Part shown: positions 25,369 through 39,684 of the stretch, piece by piece
Layout: each line of letters starts with the position of its first letter
Numbering within the stretch: position 1 is the stretch's first letter
Assembly (NCBI GenBank): GCA_014338405.1
Contig: JTDE01000154.1
Span: 280,165 to 344,164 of the forward strand
Source of the DNA: Paragonimus skrjabini miyazakii
Lineage: Eukaryota > Platyhelminthes > Trematoda > Plagiorchiida > Troglotrematidae
Direction of reading: 5' to 3'
DNA: 64,000 nt
The notes under the pieces: model-generated
What the model saw: only the letters and a program-made list of their open reading frames with translations
What the model was told of the DNA's origin: nothing
Databases searched by the model: none
Made by a program: the position numbers and the translations under genes

Positions 25369-28123
25369 CTCAAAATACAAGTTCGTAATTCTTTCGCGTT
25401 TGTCGTTTATCGATAGTGCATGATGTAGTTAGTAACATTTACATCACTGACTCAAATGCAACAGGTGCCAAGGTCTTTCCGATGTGGATGCTACCATATT
25501 TATGAAGACATGCTAGAAAGTACCACAAAATGAAATAACCTTCAATTTTATGACTAAGTTGGTAGTGTAAACCGTCAGAAGAAATAGTAGATTCATAGTT
25601 TTGGCTGACATCTGTCTAAACCCTTCGGATACAAGGTCTTCAGGAAATTGTGTGCCAGCATTAACAAAGCAATTGGAGCCTTTGAAAATTGTTGACTTAA
25701 CAAGGGAAACTGGTGAATAGTCTGCGACTTGTTTGAACTGAACATCACTGAAGTTCGATCTTAGCCCTCACATTCAGGTAAACCTTTCAGCCAATCTCTT
25801 TTGGAAAACAATCAGCGTTATTCTTAATACATTACATCCGTAATGCATATCATTGCCAGTATCGGAAATTGTACTCTAGTCACTTTTCACTAAGCAAAGA
25901 TACTATTCACCAAGTTCTAGAAAACCAAAGAATTCCACCTAAGTATGGAATCTTAATCACTTTGTCATCAATTAGAGCTAACGGCCCAGTTACTATATCG
26001 CTTTTAGAGCTGATCCTGCAGCCTCCTCACTGTTGACAAGCAAAATTGGCTGAGCCTAACATGAGACCTTTGATGCAGTGTTTGACACGGTTAAATCGTT
26101 AAAGTTTGGGCAGATTTTCAGTTTTGGCCGTGGGAACGGCGTTCACTACCCGCTAGTTTTACAAGAGTAAAGCTGGGATCCAGTGCTTCTGATATGGATA
26201 GACTTGCTAAAACTTTTGCTTGAATGCTACAGTTGCGACTTAATGGCATCAGAGACTCAATCATAGGTTTGGTGTATTTTATCATGTAGTCTGCTTGAGC
26301 AGTCAGGAACTGCACTCAACGTACTTCTAGAACCACCCTGGTGAGAACGGCAGTTCAGGCATGTCTTTAGTTTACTTATGAGCTCAAGAATGAGTTTTCA
26401 TTGTCGGTAACCACACTGAAGATTTCTCAGTCTGACCACCACTTTAAAGTTGAGTACGTTAAAGGCATTAATTAAGTCGAGCCGGCAGGCAGAATACTCA
26501 GTAATTAGTGATAATTTTTGAAAGCTATTTGTCTGAAAGTACTGCTAACGACATGTTTCATATTGATTGTTTTGCATAAGCATTTGTCGTCGATTAAAAG
26601 CAATGACTGCATTTTATTCGGCTTATCTCAATATCCCTCACACATACACAAGAAATTATTGACAACTTCTAAATACTAGCGGCAGTTCACAACTATTCCC
26701 GTTGAATATCTACTATCTGTTGGTTGAAGTGACCCACAACGGTTTCTGTTTTATTACAGCTGTGTACGATCTGACCATACATTGATGAATGTAAGAGGCA
26801 CCAACTTTTAGACCAGAGTGAAATGTTTCTACTTTTGAGTCAGAGTTGTTGACACGCAAACGGTAGAGTTTCGGATAATAGATACACATACACTGCAAAT
26901 TTGTACATTCAATCTGAGGTCTGTCAGCTGGTATCAAAAATGAAGATATGAAGTAGTATCTTGAGATATATAAACATTGTCATCCGTCATGCGCTAATAA
27001 AATACTTTCGCATTCGTTAGTCTCACTTAACAGGGTAGAAAGTCAAGAAACGGAAGAAGGATTATAAAATTCATTGTCAATCAGACAGCAGAATCGGGCT
27101 AGGTTTTAAATTTCTGTATGATGTTCATATCAATCAAATCAACTACTTGAGAAGCCGTACACTGGTTAGCTTTGATGCTAACAGCCAGCTGAGGTTACCC
27201 AAATCATAATGTTTTGTCCATGATTCACCGCCGTTACAATATTTACGTCTGAGCGAGAGGGGATTATAGTTTTAAGGTTAATGTGTAACGTATTGTCGAT
27301 CGAGTGTGCCCACAGGCATAAAGATCAGCTGTAATGCTTTATGTAAACGGTGGACTTTTAGCAAGTCAGATATTGACGTTTGTGTAACACCTTTGCACCA
27401 GGATGATGGAGAGATCTTTAGTCGTTTTTTGAGACTCTTCAGCCAAGTTGAACTCTGTGATGTGGGTTACTTCTGTCTGACTGATGCTCTCTCTTCGGTA
27501 AATTCAGTGATTAGCATGTGTGACAAGGTTCATGAGGTGAGTCAGGCAAAATTTCAACAAACTGAAGCAAATACTCGCTTCTTGTGTCCAGAAGTTTGCG
27601 AGGACATAGGTAAGATTGCTCAGGTCCGGTTATTTTCATGCTGGTCTGCTGGTTGTGACGTCATCATGTGTCACATGGTCGGTCAGACGTGTATACCGGT
27701 AACTCGATCTGGCATGACAACCGGGACAAAGCTGACTCATCGATGTGTGCGCCCCACTCAGTGAAAACCAACGGGTCGATGCGCGGACTAACTGCGTCGC
27801 AACCGTGTGTTCTGAAGTGTGTGTGTCTGCGTGATTGCATGCGCACTCAGCTTAGCCTCGAAAGCTACAGTATTGAAAACCTTTCACCTATGCTTTGTCT
27901 CCGTCCTCCACGTCCGGCTTGGCTCGCTGAGATTTTCACCAAACCAACATTCTGAATAGTGCCAGTCGTAAGAAAGTATATCGCCAATCATTTAATCGAG
28001 ACAGACCGACGAGAGGGACGACTCGTGTTTAATAAGTGTATAAATATCCTCAGTTTAGCTAGTCTAGGTGGTTTCATCATCGGTCGTTCATCAAATAACT
28101 TATTAGTCCACCCGCAGCGTCGT

Positions 28124-28243
28124 TCAGTGAGACGCTTGAAAATTATTTATCAAATAATCGATAAAGGTCCAAAGGTAGAAGCAAACAAATAGAACAAAGC
28201 CGAGGAGCACCCACAAGGTCGAGGTCAACGAAAACGTAGGCAT
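28124..28243 (-). CDS. Candidate 39-residue single-pass membrane micropeptide
   Basis: The ORF starts at an ATG in good context (aacaaaaATGCC) and encodes 39 residues ending NNFQASH. A strongly hydrophobic helix of about 20 residues (core LWVLLGFVLFVCFYLW) follows a short Ser/Thr-rich N terminus, and a polar tail begins at IDYLINN. The overall layout resembles small muscle calcium-pump regulators such as sarcolamban, but I see no sequence match that establishes this. It lies inside a long intron of the cadherin-like gene on the same strand. Hydrophobic short frames arise easily by chance in AT-rich DNA. Confidence 0.2.
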   Translation of the reverse strand: MPTFSLTSTLWVLLGFVLFVCFYLWTFIDYLINNFQASH

Positions 28244-31200
28244 TTTTGTTAGTTACTGATTGCTTGCTTTTTAAGCCACACCACTTATTGGTGAACGACA
28301 TAGAACAGAGAAGATAACGCTCCAAAACCCTGAAATTCGATAAGTTGGTCTAGTGCCATGATCAACTGGGGGCGATCGTCAAAATGTTCATGCAGTTCAC
28401 TGACTTTTCGATATAATCTTTTGTTCAGACCACCGGTTCACAAAGTGTATCAGCTTGTGGTTGTAAACATACTAATTATCTAACGCAAGCATATCTCAGT
28501 CACACATAGATTTGGTGCAATGCGCCTGATCTTACATACGAAAAATATAAGCTGTCAAATACGTGATTTTCCCCTGCCCAACATTCAAAAGAACGAACTG
28601 GAATACCAGTGGTATAACTAAGGTCAAACAGAGACCGAAGGTCGACAACGTGTTTCTCGTTCCAAATAACTATCTAGCTGTGTGAGTGCATTCAGCTACA
28701 TAGTTCGCTGATTGTTTGACTAAGGTCAAACATCAACTCCGCCCACCACCACGACTAACAAACCAGCGAGTTTTGGCGAGCAAAGTTAATCGATCATCAC
28801 AGTACTGAAAGAATATCGATTTTCTCAGCGGTACGCCAAGGTAATTCAACACCAACAGAACAGTCATAAGGCACATTTTGAACTCAAGCAACGATACGCG
28901 GAAAACAAGAATGCTGAAAAAATTAATTGATTCGGCGGTTTCTACAAATCCGTGGAAAGTCTGACAGTCTGTTTCAAAAACTGATGATCGGGAAAAATTC
29001 GTCTAAGTTCTATATTTCTACGTTCCATTTATGCAATAAAAACCACGCGCAGTACATATAAGTAATTGTTTTTGTTGTCCAACAAACATTCAAAGGTTTT
29101 CACCGTTATAAATTAAACACCACCCGCAGTTTTCCTAATCAACTAGCTATGTCTGTAGACATTCTTCCAATCTAGAGCCCTGTGATCAATCGTTTCGACT
29201 GTGTGTGGAGGGTATGATCAAACTGGTGTAGTACATACCTCGTAACAACTATTTTCCTATGAGTTCAGCCTTATTGATAAACCGAGTTAAATATCGGACT
29301 TGATTTGCAAATAATGGTATTCTGACCTATGAAAAGACAGTGCCTCGAATACTAGTGTATGATGATAACTATTATGAATTAACCGTTCTCATCTTATTAG
29401 CACTCATCCGTTTGAGTGAGCAAGTGCTATGTACAAAAAAACCTTTATTTTGAATAAAATCTTATGTTTTAATACTATGTACATCCTGAAAAGTTACCTC
29501 TGAAGAAGTTACCTTCCGTGTTTAATCCCATCCTTATGTTATGGAACAAATACATTAGTGATAACTGGCGTATCAGTTCACATGTCAGAACTGCTATTCG
29601 AAATGAAATTCATTCAAAAAACGAGCGTCAGAAAACATTTTGGTGCTCGGCTGAACTGTTGGTAACCGATTGCATTTTTCCGGATATCGTCTGCCATATA
29701 AACATTTTACACTTGATTAAGATTCTACCCATTACACTACGAGTTGTCTGTTACCATTTGAAAGTGAGTTTGTACTTCAGACTCTCTAAGCTTGGACAGG
29801 AGGGATCACGATGATCGGAACATGAACCAACAATATGTTGGTCTGATCCTATTGAGTTTCTCCTATTGTCCCGTTTTTTCGTATTTCGGTTGCGATTTGA
29901 CAGAAAGAAGAGGATGATAGAATCGCGAAAGCAATTCGATTCGATCAAACGTGAGGCGAAATTCCCAAGAACACCTAGCGGTCGTTAGTCAGCATACTAG
30001 CAATTTGTCTACCGCGTGTTTCCAATGAGTAGGTTTTGAACATCCATCAACATACATTAGATAGTAAACAACTGTGCACAGATATGAACCAGTTTTCACT
30101 GAAACAAGTAGTCTTTACACGCAATCGTCAGTTTACCGGTTAAATAGATTTTTCAGTCAACAACCTTCAGCTGGAAGCCTTTAGTGTGGTTATCTCCATG
30201 AACAACGCAAGAAGTTAAAACCCAACTCTAACTTTTGAACCCAGAATATTCATATGTTCTTGTTCTTTCAACATCTATGCAGCTATCATTGCCGATTGTG
30301 TTACCTAATTCAACGGTATTCGTATCTGTGTTGCGTGTCTGTTACTTCTTCCCTAGTTCAATGTATAGACTACAATTTCTTTAAAAAACTGAAAATCGCT
30401 GAGTAATGTTTTAATTTCACGAGCGGTAAACAGAACAAGTTGCGCAACGTATCCCTTAACCAATAAAACTAACTACCAAACATTGTTCTCTCAGCTGCCA
30501 TGTTCATTCGAATTGGTAAAGTCGGGAAAACCCTTTGATCATTTGTGAATTTCCTTCGTGGTCCTTAGATAATTTGTTATCAACTGTTTCCCCTTATTAA
30601 TTTAAATGAAGAAAACAAAAGACCGTTATTATACTATTTGTACCCGACCAACTTTGATTACGTCTCTATGGATGCTTAATGTGGCGGATTTAAACATGCA
30701 AAAATCCATACCACAACAAAAGAAAATCACTATAGAAGAATTAGTATTTGTGTACAAAGTGAAAATGAAACAGTTCCACAGCTTCTTCTGTGGCTGTACA
30801 AACTGGTTAGTAAGAGACTTACTATAATGCAGTCGTAATAGGGCTAAGTAAAGTTAGTCGTTACACGTGCTTGTGTTGGCATCTAAAGCTCTTTTTCACC
30901 CTTCTACCATCAGTCCTTCTTCACAAACTTTCTTCAACCTACCTGCTTCATATTCAGCCATCAAGTGTTGTGATCTGACCCCACTATCTCCCGGAATGTA
31001 GCACAGATGTCATAAGCCCTTACTTTACGTTTGCGTGCGTTTTGTCACCAAAGGCTAGCTTTCCTTAGATTCTGGACCCAACCGCCAGCTTATCGTGTAG
31101 AAAGCTCTTGGAGACTCCATCGGCCTTCATTCGACCTACAGGGGCTATTCATTGTAAATATCTCCATCCATTCAAACCAAACTTACTTAAGAAATAAATC

Positions 31201-34200
31201 TTCTCTATGACCTCTCTTTTAGAGATAAGTTTCAGTCATTTGGGGCAAGAGACGTGAATAAAACAGTTTATGTTGGATGTTTTTATGCTGTACTCCCGAC
31301 ACAGGTATAGCGTCTATTGTTTGCTCCTTACAAAATTGTGTTCAGCACGCTGGCACGGTGTCTTGTTCTCTTCGTCTTAATAAGTAGCAAGATGTTCTTC
31401 ATTAGGCCCCGTGATGCTTGGACCACCAGCTAGTTTAATTCTGGTTAAATACTAATGTGCAACATAACCGGCCACTGCAACCTTGTAAGAAAGTAACGGT
31501 TTTCAACTACATTTCCAAAAGGAGAATGTGCTCATTAACTTGACAGCGCTTCAATCTACTGCTATCCAAAGTTTTCATACTGCAAGGCCAACGGACGTAC
31601 ACATAAATGTTCGTATACTAGTAACCCCAGTCAACCAGGTGATATCTCAGTTCACCAAAGTAAACGTCAGTTATCGATACAAAATAGACGGAGAAGTCTT
31701 TGTTGACTGAACCAATCGGAAAATGGGTACCCGGGGGGGGTTACCACTAGAAAAGGCCTAGAACTAACAGACAACAACACAACGAACCAACGAAGCATTA
31801 AAGTTTGCGAAACACCATCCAGTAAAACTGCACGTGATTTGCCAAACGAAAACGCTTCGTGTCATGTTTGCATTTCAAAATAAACGTCCGTTAAGGAACA
31901 CAGAGTTGACTTTACTCCAGCCTCACCACCTCATATACGAGTAAAACCTGTTTGTCACCTTCATACTGCCCTGGTAGCCAATAAGCTACAATCTTTTGGG
32001 TCTGTTTCCAATTGGTCTGTCATTCTGCTTGTTTAGGCCGTCCACAATAAACGCTTGTAGATTTGTAATACAACTCACTAAATATCAATCTTCTGTCCCT
32101 CCGATTATTTGAACAATTCCTACGAAATGTCTGTCTCCTGGTTTAAATTTGTTTTGTTGCACTGATCTAATATTTGTTTAGTGCTGATAACCATACCGTC
32201 ATATTATTAGGGTTTGTGTTGTTCTTGGCTTGCTTACTTCGGCAATGAAGAGCAGATCGAGATTCGCACCCAAAGCCGTTGTGTCAAGAACCAAACTTCT
32301 GTCACAATCTTTAAATCGACAACGATGTTGTTGGAACCGGTGATTAATTGGATAAAAGACTCCAAGCATTTTCCAAATTTTGCCTTTTTGAATACAACTT
32401 ATAGTACACGTCGGTCTGAGAGTCAGCCTCACGAGAGAAAGGTAATCAAGTTCGAATCTGTGTGTCGTACTCGCTGTAACCTCTACCTAATTTATACCTG
32501 CAGAGAAGCATGGTGTTGAAACTCAGTCTAATAACGAAAAAATTAACTGACAAACAAACACAGCCATGCATTTCAATCTTACCAACGTATTCGAAAGTGT
32601 CATTTACATAAAGCCTCATGTAGTACGAACACTATTTCCATTCTAGAAAATCGATCAATTAATTTGCAAAATTTCAAACTTTCTGAATGGGTTTAGTTCT
32701 GAACCATTTTATTGATTTCGTGGAATGAATTATCCGACTCCCATTTTACGCTCGTTTTTATCATGAGTTGACCTCTGTGTCTACCTGACTGTCTTTGTCA
32801 AGACTATTGGATCAAATAGTAACGTGTTAATTTAATGTGACCGCTTGTCATTTTTTGTTGCATGAGCAAATGTGAACAACCCACATTCATAAAAATCGTA
32901 CTATTCTAATTTGTTGAGTACAACATCGTACGCTTGCAAAACAAGCCAAGGTGGATCCGGTCAAATACCAGTCACCACCCGGGATAGACGAATAGAAGTG
33001 TTTTAGAAACCAACCAAAAGACCATGAACGAAAATTATCGACTAACCTGACAGAAGTAATAAGATAACGAGGGTAGGAAAAGCATTGTGTGGATTAAAAA
33101 TTACGATTGATGGTTTTTAGGAAGACCATTATTTGGCCAGTTCCCCGAACAACATTTATAATGCAAAGCAACAATTTCATCGCTTCGTTTACTCTAATCC
33201 CGAATGAGGTACTAACCGTTACAGTTAGCGTGTCATTTTGAACTATTCAATCAGGCTTATCATTAACATTTTTATTTTATGTAATTGGTGCTTTACAGAC
33301 CAAATTAGCGACGATCTATTGGCATGTTACTAATGTTATCATAAAAATTCCTACTTATTTCAATAAACCAAAAATAGTTCTAAATAGTTCCTGAGGAGGT
33401 TATGTAACATGAAATGTACCGAACTAACCTACAGCTTCAGGTGACAAACTCCAAGTTTGGAGAGTGGTAGGACATTTTTATATCTGACGGAATAACATTG
33501 TTGATGTTTTGTTGCTTACGGAGGTAGTTTATTCGTTTGCAAAGGTTCGGTGGTCATATTAGATAACATCTGTCGCTCCATTTCTTATGTCGTCCGAAGT
33601 TATTGATTATACTCGAAGGTAACTCACAGTTTACAGCATAGGCGCAATTTCTGACATGGAAGTCATCTTTTTCTAAAATAATCGACAGCGGACGACTTTG
33701 ATCTAATCAACTTAGAGGTTTTCGTTAGATTTACCAACTATTTACCGAGTTCAAATAGTTCACGTTTATTCCTCCTCATTACATGAGTTTGACCAACAAG
33801 CTGGATTCTCTGTAGACTAATGAATGTATTCATCGTTATTCGTGGTACATATTGCATATGAGCTTATGTTTAATTGTGATGTTTTTGTTCAAGGCAGTGT
33901 TTCGCATGGCTGGATAATCTGATCCACATTTTGATGTCCATACTGACAGTTTAGATGACAGTATCCAACTCTGGGAATAATAAAAATAACATGAGCGGAA
34001 GATTGCATTTTCCACAGTGTCCATTGAAGCATTGATAGGATTGAGTTTGGTGATTATTTTAGATGGTCCTATTTATGATGTGCTCATCTCTGGACTTCAA
34101 TAAGCATGAGTCACTGAAGAACTATTAGGAGAAAATATGAATGATGCTCATACGCATCACAACAGCCTATAAGCAACAATGTCATATTTCTGTACATTAG

Positions 34201-37200
34201 TCGATCAAGTGACAATTTCAGGCTGTGCTTCCTAACTTAGTCGAAGTTTAAAGGAATGTCCATTAACTATATCAAAATTTCCATGTTTACATTTTGTCAA
34301 CAACAGATCGTGCATTAATGATACCAATTATTTGGTAACCAAGGTAAAGTTTAGTGAGGAACATGTTTGTAATCCAATTGATTGATTTAACATAACAGAT
34401 TGATTATGGAAGGCGAAATTGGCAATGTGCGCCACAGAATAACCTAGACGGTCGTTACTTTAAATTACATAACCAAACAGAATGAAACTAACAATGTCTC
34501 CACAGTCCAAGCTGATATAACATACATTACAACCGTAAGTTTAACTGCTTCCTTTTCGAAATCTTCCCTAAGGAGCAAGACCAATCTTGGATGAAGAACT
34601 TATGTCAAACCAGGGCAGTCAGTGATTTACATTACCGTCAGCATAATTCCACCTGAGAGATTCACTAAAAGTATCAACCTTTTGTAGAATTTACCTGCCA
34701 AACCTGAAGATTAATCACAAGTAAATTAGGTTGAAACTTTACATAGCACAAGTTGGGCATGTCCATCAGTGAGGTGACCGTTTTCCTCGCTTTACTAGCA
34801 CTGGTGTCGGAGGTACTTAATGCGAATAACCACCGGTCTAATTTGAGTCTACTGATCTAATTTAAGATGGTCCGGTCTATAGAATCCAACTGAGTAGAAA
34901 AGCTTATATCTAGAAACCTATTCGGTTTATATCTACCAACAGTCATGTGTATTCACCACTACTGAAATCAACCAACTCGAATACAAGATGTCGGGTAACG
35001 ATCGTACTCAGAATTGAAGCTTTTACACTACGATGATTTTTATGCAGGGTGTCCATAAACGCGCGAAAGTTCATTCTCAAGGCGAGAACACATATATAAT
35101 ATATTTAGCAGCAAAGTGGCTTCTTCGTAGCCAGATAGAAGGACGTTTTATTTAGAACAGGCAAAGAGGTGAGTCAAAGTACTCATGGATTATCGTCGCT
35201 TTACAGTCACAAAACTTGAAATGCTCCGTTTTCATTGGTGTGTTTTCCACATAATTATGCTGAAAAGGTTTGAAGGCATACGTATTACTGATGAACAGCG
35301 GGAGAATTCAGTTACAAGCCGAACACACCTTGTAACTGATAACAGCTATCGAATTCAAATGGATATTTAGGCTGGCTCATTTAGCCATGGAGTATGTGGC
35401 TCACATTTGGCTCTTCAGTGGAGCACTTGGTCTTGGGGACTCGAAGTTCAACGCCAGTCTTTGTGCTTGTGAACAGAGAAAACATAAGTGGTATGCAAAC
35501 AGCAATGTGTAGCCGTAGTCTGTTAGTATCCCAGCAATTACTTCGACGAAGGCTTGTTGACCATTATTTCAATGGCCTCACTTTAAGCATCCCATCTGTG
35601 CAATCATCCGCACGCGCCACTTAATCACAAGATAAGTCACGATACTTTGTACAAATTCATTGATCTGTGAGGGTGATTACAAGCTCATGGACAGCACAAA
35701 GAGGTTTGGTTATATTAGGTTTCTAACATGTTCAGCAGTATATACAATTCCCGGGAAAAATCCCTACTTTTTGAGCGTCCATTGCCAAAGCTTGTTAACA
35801 CTGTACAGGCCTAACATTATATCTGCTTGTATCCTATCAATATGATAACACTTTAGTAGGTTGCTTGTAGTGAAAATGATTAATTCAGCACAACTAATAG
35901 GACACGTATGTTCACGATAAAAATGTTAGTAAATTGTCCATAAAAGCAGATACTCTGAGGGCAAAACCGCTTTGCTAAGGGTGGTAAGCTTGTAAACAAT
36001 TAATCAAGGGCTCCGATTAAAACCCACAGAATTCTGTCAGAATTGAGATCAACGTACGTTCATCTTCTCTTTCCCGCTCGGTCCTTTTGACGTTTTGGCA
36101 AGTAGTCGCTTAGCACCTCCCTGAACATGAGTAATTGATAAGAAAACTTGATATGACAAATAAATTTATAAAGAACGATGAGTTTAACGGCTTAAAATGT
36201 CTGAAGATCCATTAGATATTCCTTGAGATGTCTGGTCAATGATATTTGGTAGTTTTAACCAAATTTATACTATGATCTGTCCAGTTCATACCCTATTCAG
36301 GTTTTCCGAATCCAATTTAGCTGTGTAAAATCATATGTTAGAGTGACACAAAATATAACACAATGGGAACGTGCTTATCCACCCCGTGTTTCTACACGGG
36401 TGGTCATTGGTCTAATTCATCTGTAAATATTCTGCAATGCCTGAACCTCAGTTTCAGTGCACTAATTTAGCTCTTTTTTCAGAGATGTCCATTTTATCAA
36501 AGTTGTTATAGTTTGTAAAAGTAAATGAAATTTTCCATTCGATTTTCGTCCACGGATGATTCACTTTTTTCGTGGTGAGAATGCTTAATCGATTTACGAG
36601 GGTAGTATTTAGCCACATCAGAAAATAACTTGAATTAGTAATTACAGGACAGTTTCCCATACATTATTATGGAGGCTATTCGGAAACTTTAGATTACCTA
36701 CAAATCGATCCAGTGATTGCGGGTAACGCCTAAAGTAATCCGTTTGAAGCGTATACTGAATCAACTTACTTTGAATATATATCAACTTGTTTAGGAAATC
36801 GCTACTTTGCGTCCTGCATGGTGAGACAAGCGCCAGCTTTTCACCGAACTTATCGACTATTCTAGTGAACAGACAATTTTCACAATCATATTTGATTATT
36901 CTATTTCTAATTGCAGATATACAGTGTATAGTTGCATTGCAATGACGACCTAGCTACCCAAAAATATATAAGCAGGAAAGCGTTTAATACAGTAGAGAAG
37001 GAAGTGATTTTGCTAATAATTGAAGGGAGAACGTTGGAAATGTGTGAGCCAGCCAGGCAATCAACAAATCAATAGGTAAGTAGATAAATTGTCCGTACTC
37101 TAAACTACCTCTTCATGGTGGCAACTGCGAAGTTTCAGATCAATCCTTGATTGGTTATGACTTTAACGATCCCAGATAAATCCAAACACCTCACTTAGTT

Positions 37201-39482
37201 TTAAAGCATAGGTCACAGTTGATTGTGAAATTGTGAACATTGCCATAGCGTCTGTGCCGGTATATACTAGTGCACAGGAAACATGGATGTAGAATATCCG
37301 TGCAGAATGCGACACGATATCTGAATGTAATGCCTTCTGTTGGTGTAAATAACTATCTCCTCAAACCAGAATGAAGTAGAACTAGATGTGCACAACTGGG
37401 TTACCCGTTTGGCTCAAACAACTGGAACCCTAATTAAATTCGATAGCGAAGCTTCCATGCACGTTGAATGAATTCTATCGTTTGTATTCAGTGTTCATTC
37501 TAGTATATTTATCTTGGTGGCGGCAAAATTGCTACTGAGCATGTATACGTCCTATTTTTTCATACGAGTGTTCCGTCCGCAGCATGCTCCTACGAAGGTA
37601 AGGACCTAAAACATTAGGATACAGACCGGAAGGGACAGTTTCGCGATTGGTTAAACTCCACGTCAAAAAAGTAAGAAAACTGCCGCCTTAGTGGCCTTTT
37701 ACTCAGAAACCAGACGGAAGTCTACAAAGTGAACCGCGATTTTCCGAGGAACTTCTGCAAGTTCTAGACCAGTGTATGTCCGGTTTACCTGCACAAAGAT
37801 TAGCAAAGATTTCGAAACGTCCAGTCTCTAGATTCGTCGTTTGTTAATCTGATCACGAAAGAAAAAATGCCTCGGTCGCTTAAATTATGGTAAATTCCGC
37901 TCATACTTTGGACATCTGAACATCTGAAGCGCAAAAACCGGATGCTGCGGGAAGGTTGTACGATCTAGAGTTGTCGCTCACTCAACCCCCCAATCGTGGA
38001 AGTAATTATTCCAACCTCGCCTAATGGCTTTAATTCGATTGCCGCGTATTCACCGTTGATAGGTTATTTCCATCAAATACTGGCCAAGCGCTGGGTCGTA
38101 CGTCTTCAGCTGTACTCAATGCATTTTACAATCCTACGCCCTGACTGCTGCTTCTTCAACATTCCCTGTTTGAAAACATTCTGTCCTTCTGCGACCTCGT
38201 TTAATGTGTCGCAAGGTTTGGATTCAGTAGCATAAGAATGAAGCGTCGGATCTGCACAAGCTGTCGGAACTTGGTGCTTCTAATTAATTGCATTTCTGAA
38301 CTTTATCAAAAAGCACTAGTCATATCTGATTACCGTTTTGTGGGTTAACTATGATGTTCGTCAATGTGCCGTGTTAATACCGTTCTCATTAATCATGGCA
38401 ATAAATGAAGTACCAACCCTATCGAAGTCTGAAACTGCTCACCACTTCTGTAACACCAGACTGACCGACTGCATTCGAAACTTTTAGAAAACAAACGCGA
38501 TTTTCATTTAACAATGACTGTCAGGCAAATCTCACTTTTGACATCCGGCTTTTTGTATCTAGTAAACTGAAAACAGTATGAAAAAGTAATCTATAAGGAA
38601 GTTGTGAAATGTATACACACTGCTACATGGCAGTTGATCGGATTGTGAGTTTGATGATGACAGCTGTCTAAGATCATTAAACAGGCTGTGCACTCCGGAA
38701 CACATAATAGGCCGCAGCGACATTTTTGTGCTGGTAAACCAAGAAAAAATCAGCCAACTAATAAGTAAGATGAAGACAATGGGAATGCTCCCGATGGTGA
38801 CTGGAATGTCACGTGACACAACATAATACTTTGACTGGGTCACATTTTTAAAAAAATCATCGGTTAAGTCAGTAGAAATATAATATTTGGTCATGGCAGT
38901 TTATACTGCCTAGATAGGCCGCCTTCAAGACGTATAAGCCGGGGTGAACGATTCTGTACTCATTTTGCTAATCATCAAGGCAATTCGTAATTGCGAGGTC
39001 TTTGAATGAGTTTGGAAAAAGGGATTTTGTTTGATTATTCGACCACTATCCACCACACTGTTTAACCTCTTAAGAGTTTAGGCTTAAAATAATACAGAAA
39101 GCTCTGATTGGTTAACTTAGATGATACCCCTAATAAACCGTAATGTTATCTTGTCGGGACTGTCATTCTCACCTTGCACTCTCAAAACTACGTGATATAT
39201 GAAACCTCTGTTCATTTGTTGTTAAATCGAGTTTGTAAGTCTGACAGCTAACAACCTCAAGACTTTGTCAGCCAGCTTGATCGCTGTGGATAGACAATCT
39301 CTCGGCAATACTGACTGAAATAATTACAAGGCTGTCTGATATATTGTGAACCGTACATTCTGTCCAGTGCTCCAACAATGTAGAAATAGAGCTGATGATC
39401 CGTAAAACAGTGTCAGTGTTTATACATACCTGTCCGTCAGCTCTCGAAATGTAACTAAAATCTTTTGGACACTTAACCATTC

Positions 39483-39684
39483 AGAAGAGATCCGTTTTCG
39501 AAAAATCTGAACTTCGGTTGGATTCGAACCAGCGACAGAAACATCATGCCCAAGCGCGGCAAGCGCTCTACCAGCTAAGCTACGTAGCTCAGCTGGTAGA
39601 GCGCTTGCCGCGTTTGGGCATGATGTTTCTGTCGCTGGTTCGAATCCAACCGAAGTTCAGATTTTTCGAAAATGGATCTCTTCT
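39483..39684. repeat. Head-to-head palindrome of two tRNA-derived SINE copies
   Basis: Two 101-bp arms (39483-39583 and 39584-39684) are reverse complements with only three mismatches and no spacer. Each arm contains a tRNA-like pol III promoter. On the plus-strand arm the A box is tagctcagctggtagagcgc at about 39585-39604 and the B box ggttcgaatcc at about 39638, followed by a non-tRNA tail ending ggatctcttct. The D arm (gctc...gagc) is intact, but the anticodon stem and T stem are imperfect, so this is a SINE rather than a functional tRNA. The symmetric centre is agctacgtagct. The near-identity of the arms means a recent origin or gene conversion between arms. Confidence 0.85.

Noticed and set aside
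26118..26315. Minus-strand frame containing KLAGSERR, reminiscent of the kinesin motor motif LAGSER
   Set aside because: No other kinesin motif is nearby and the frame stops soon after. I consider it coincidence or part of an old transposon fragment.
27306..27764. Longest plus-strand open frame (152 codons) as a protein-coding gene
   Set aside because: No recognisable motif, overlapping open frames in other phases, and about one such frame is expected by chance in a window of this size and composition.
39584..39660. Functional tRNA gene
   Set aside because: Both promoter boxes are good, but the anticodon stem and T stem are imperfect, the anticodon loop lacks the usual T at position 33, and the unit continues into a shared non-tRNA tail. 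It fits a tRNA-derived SINE better.
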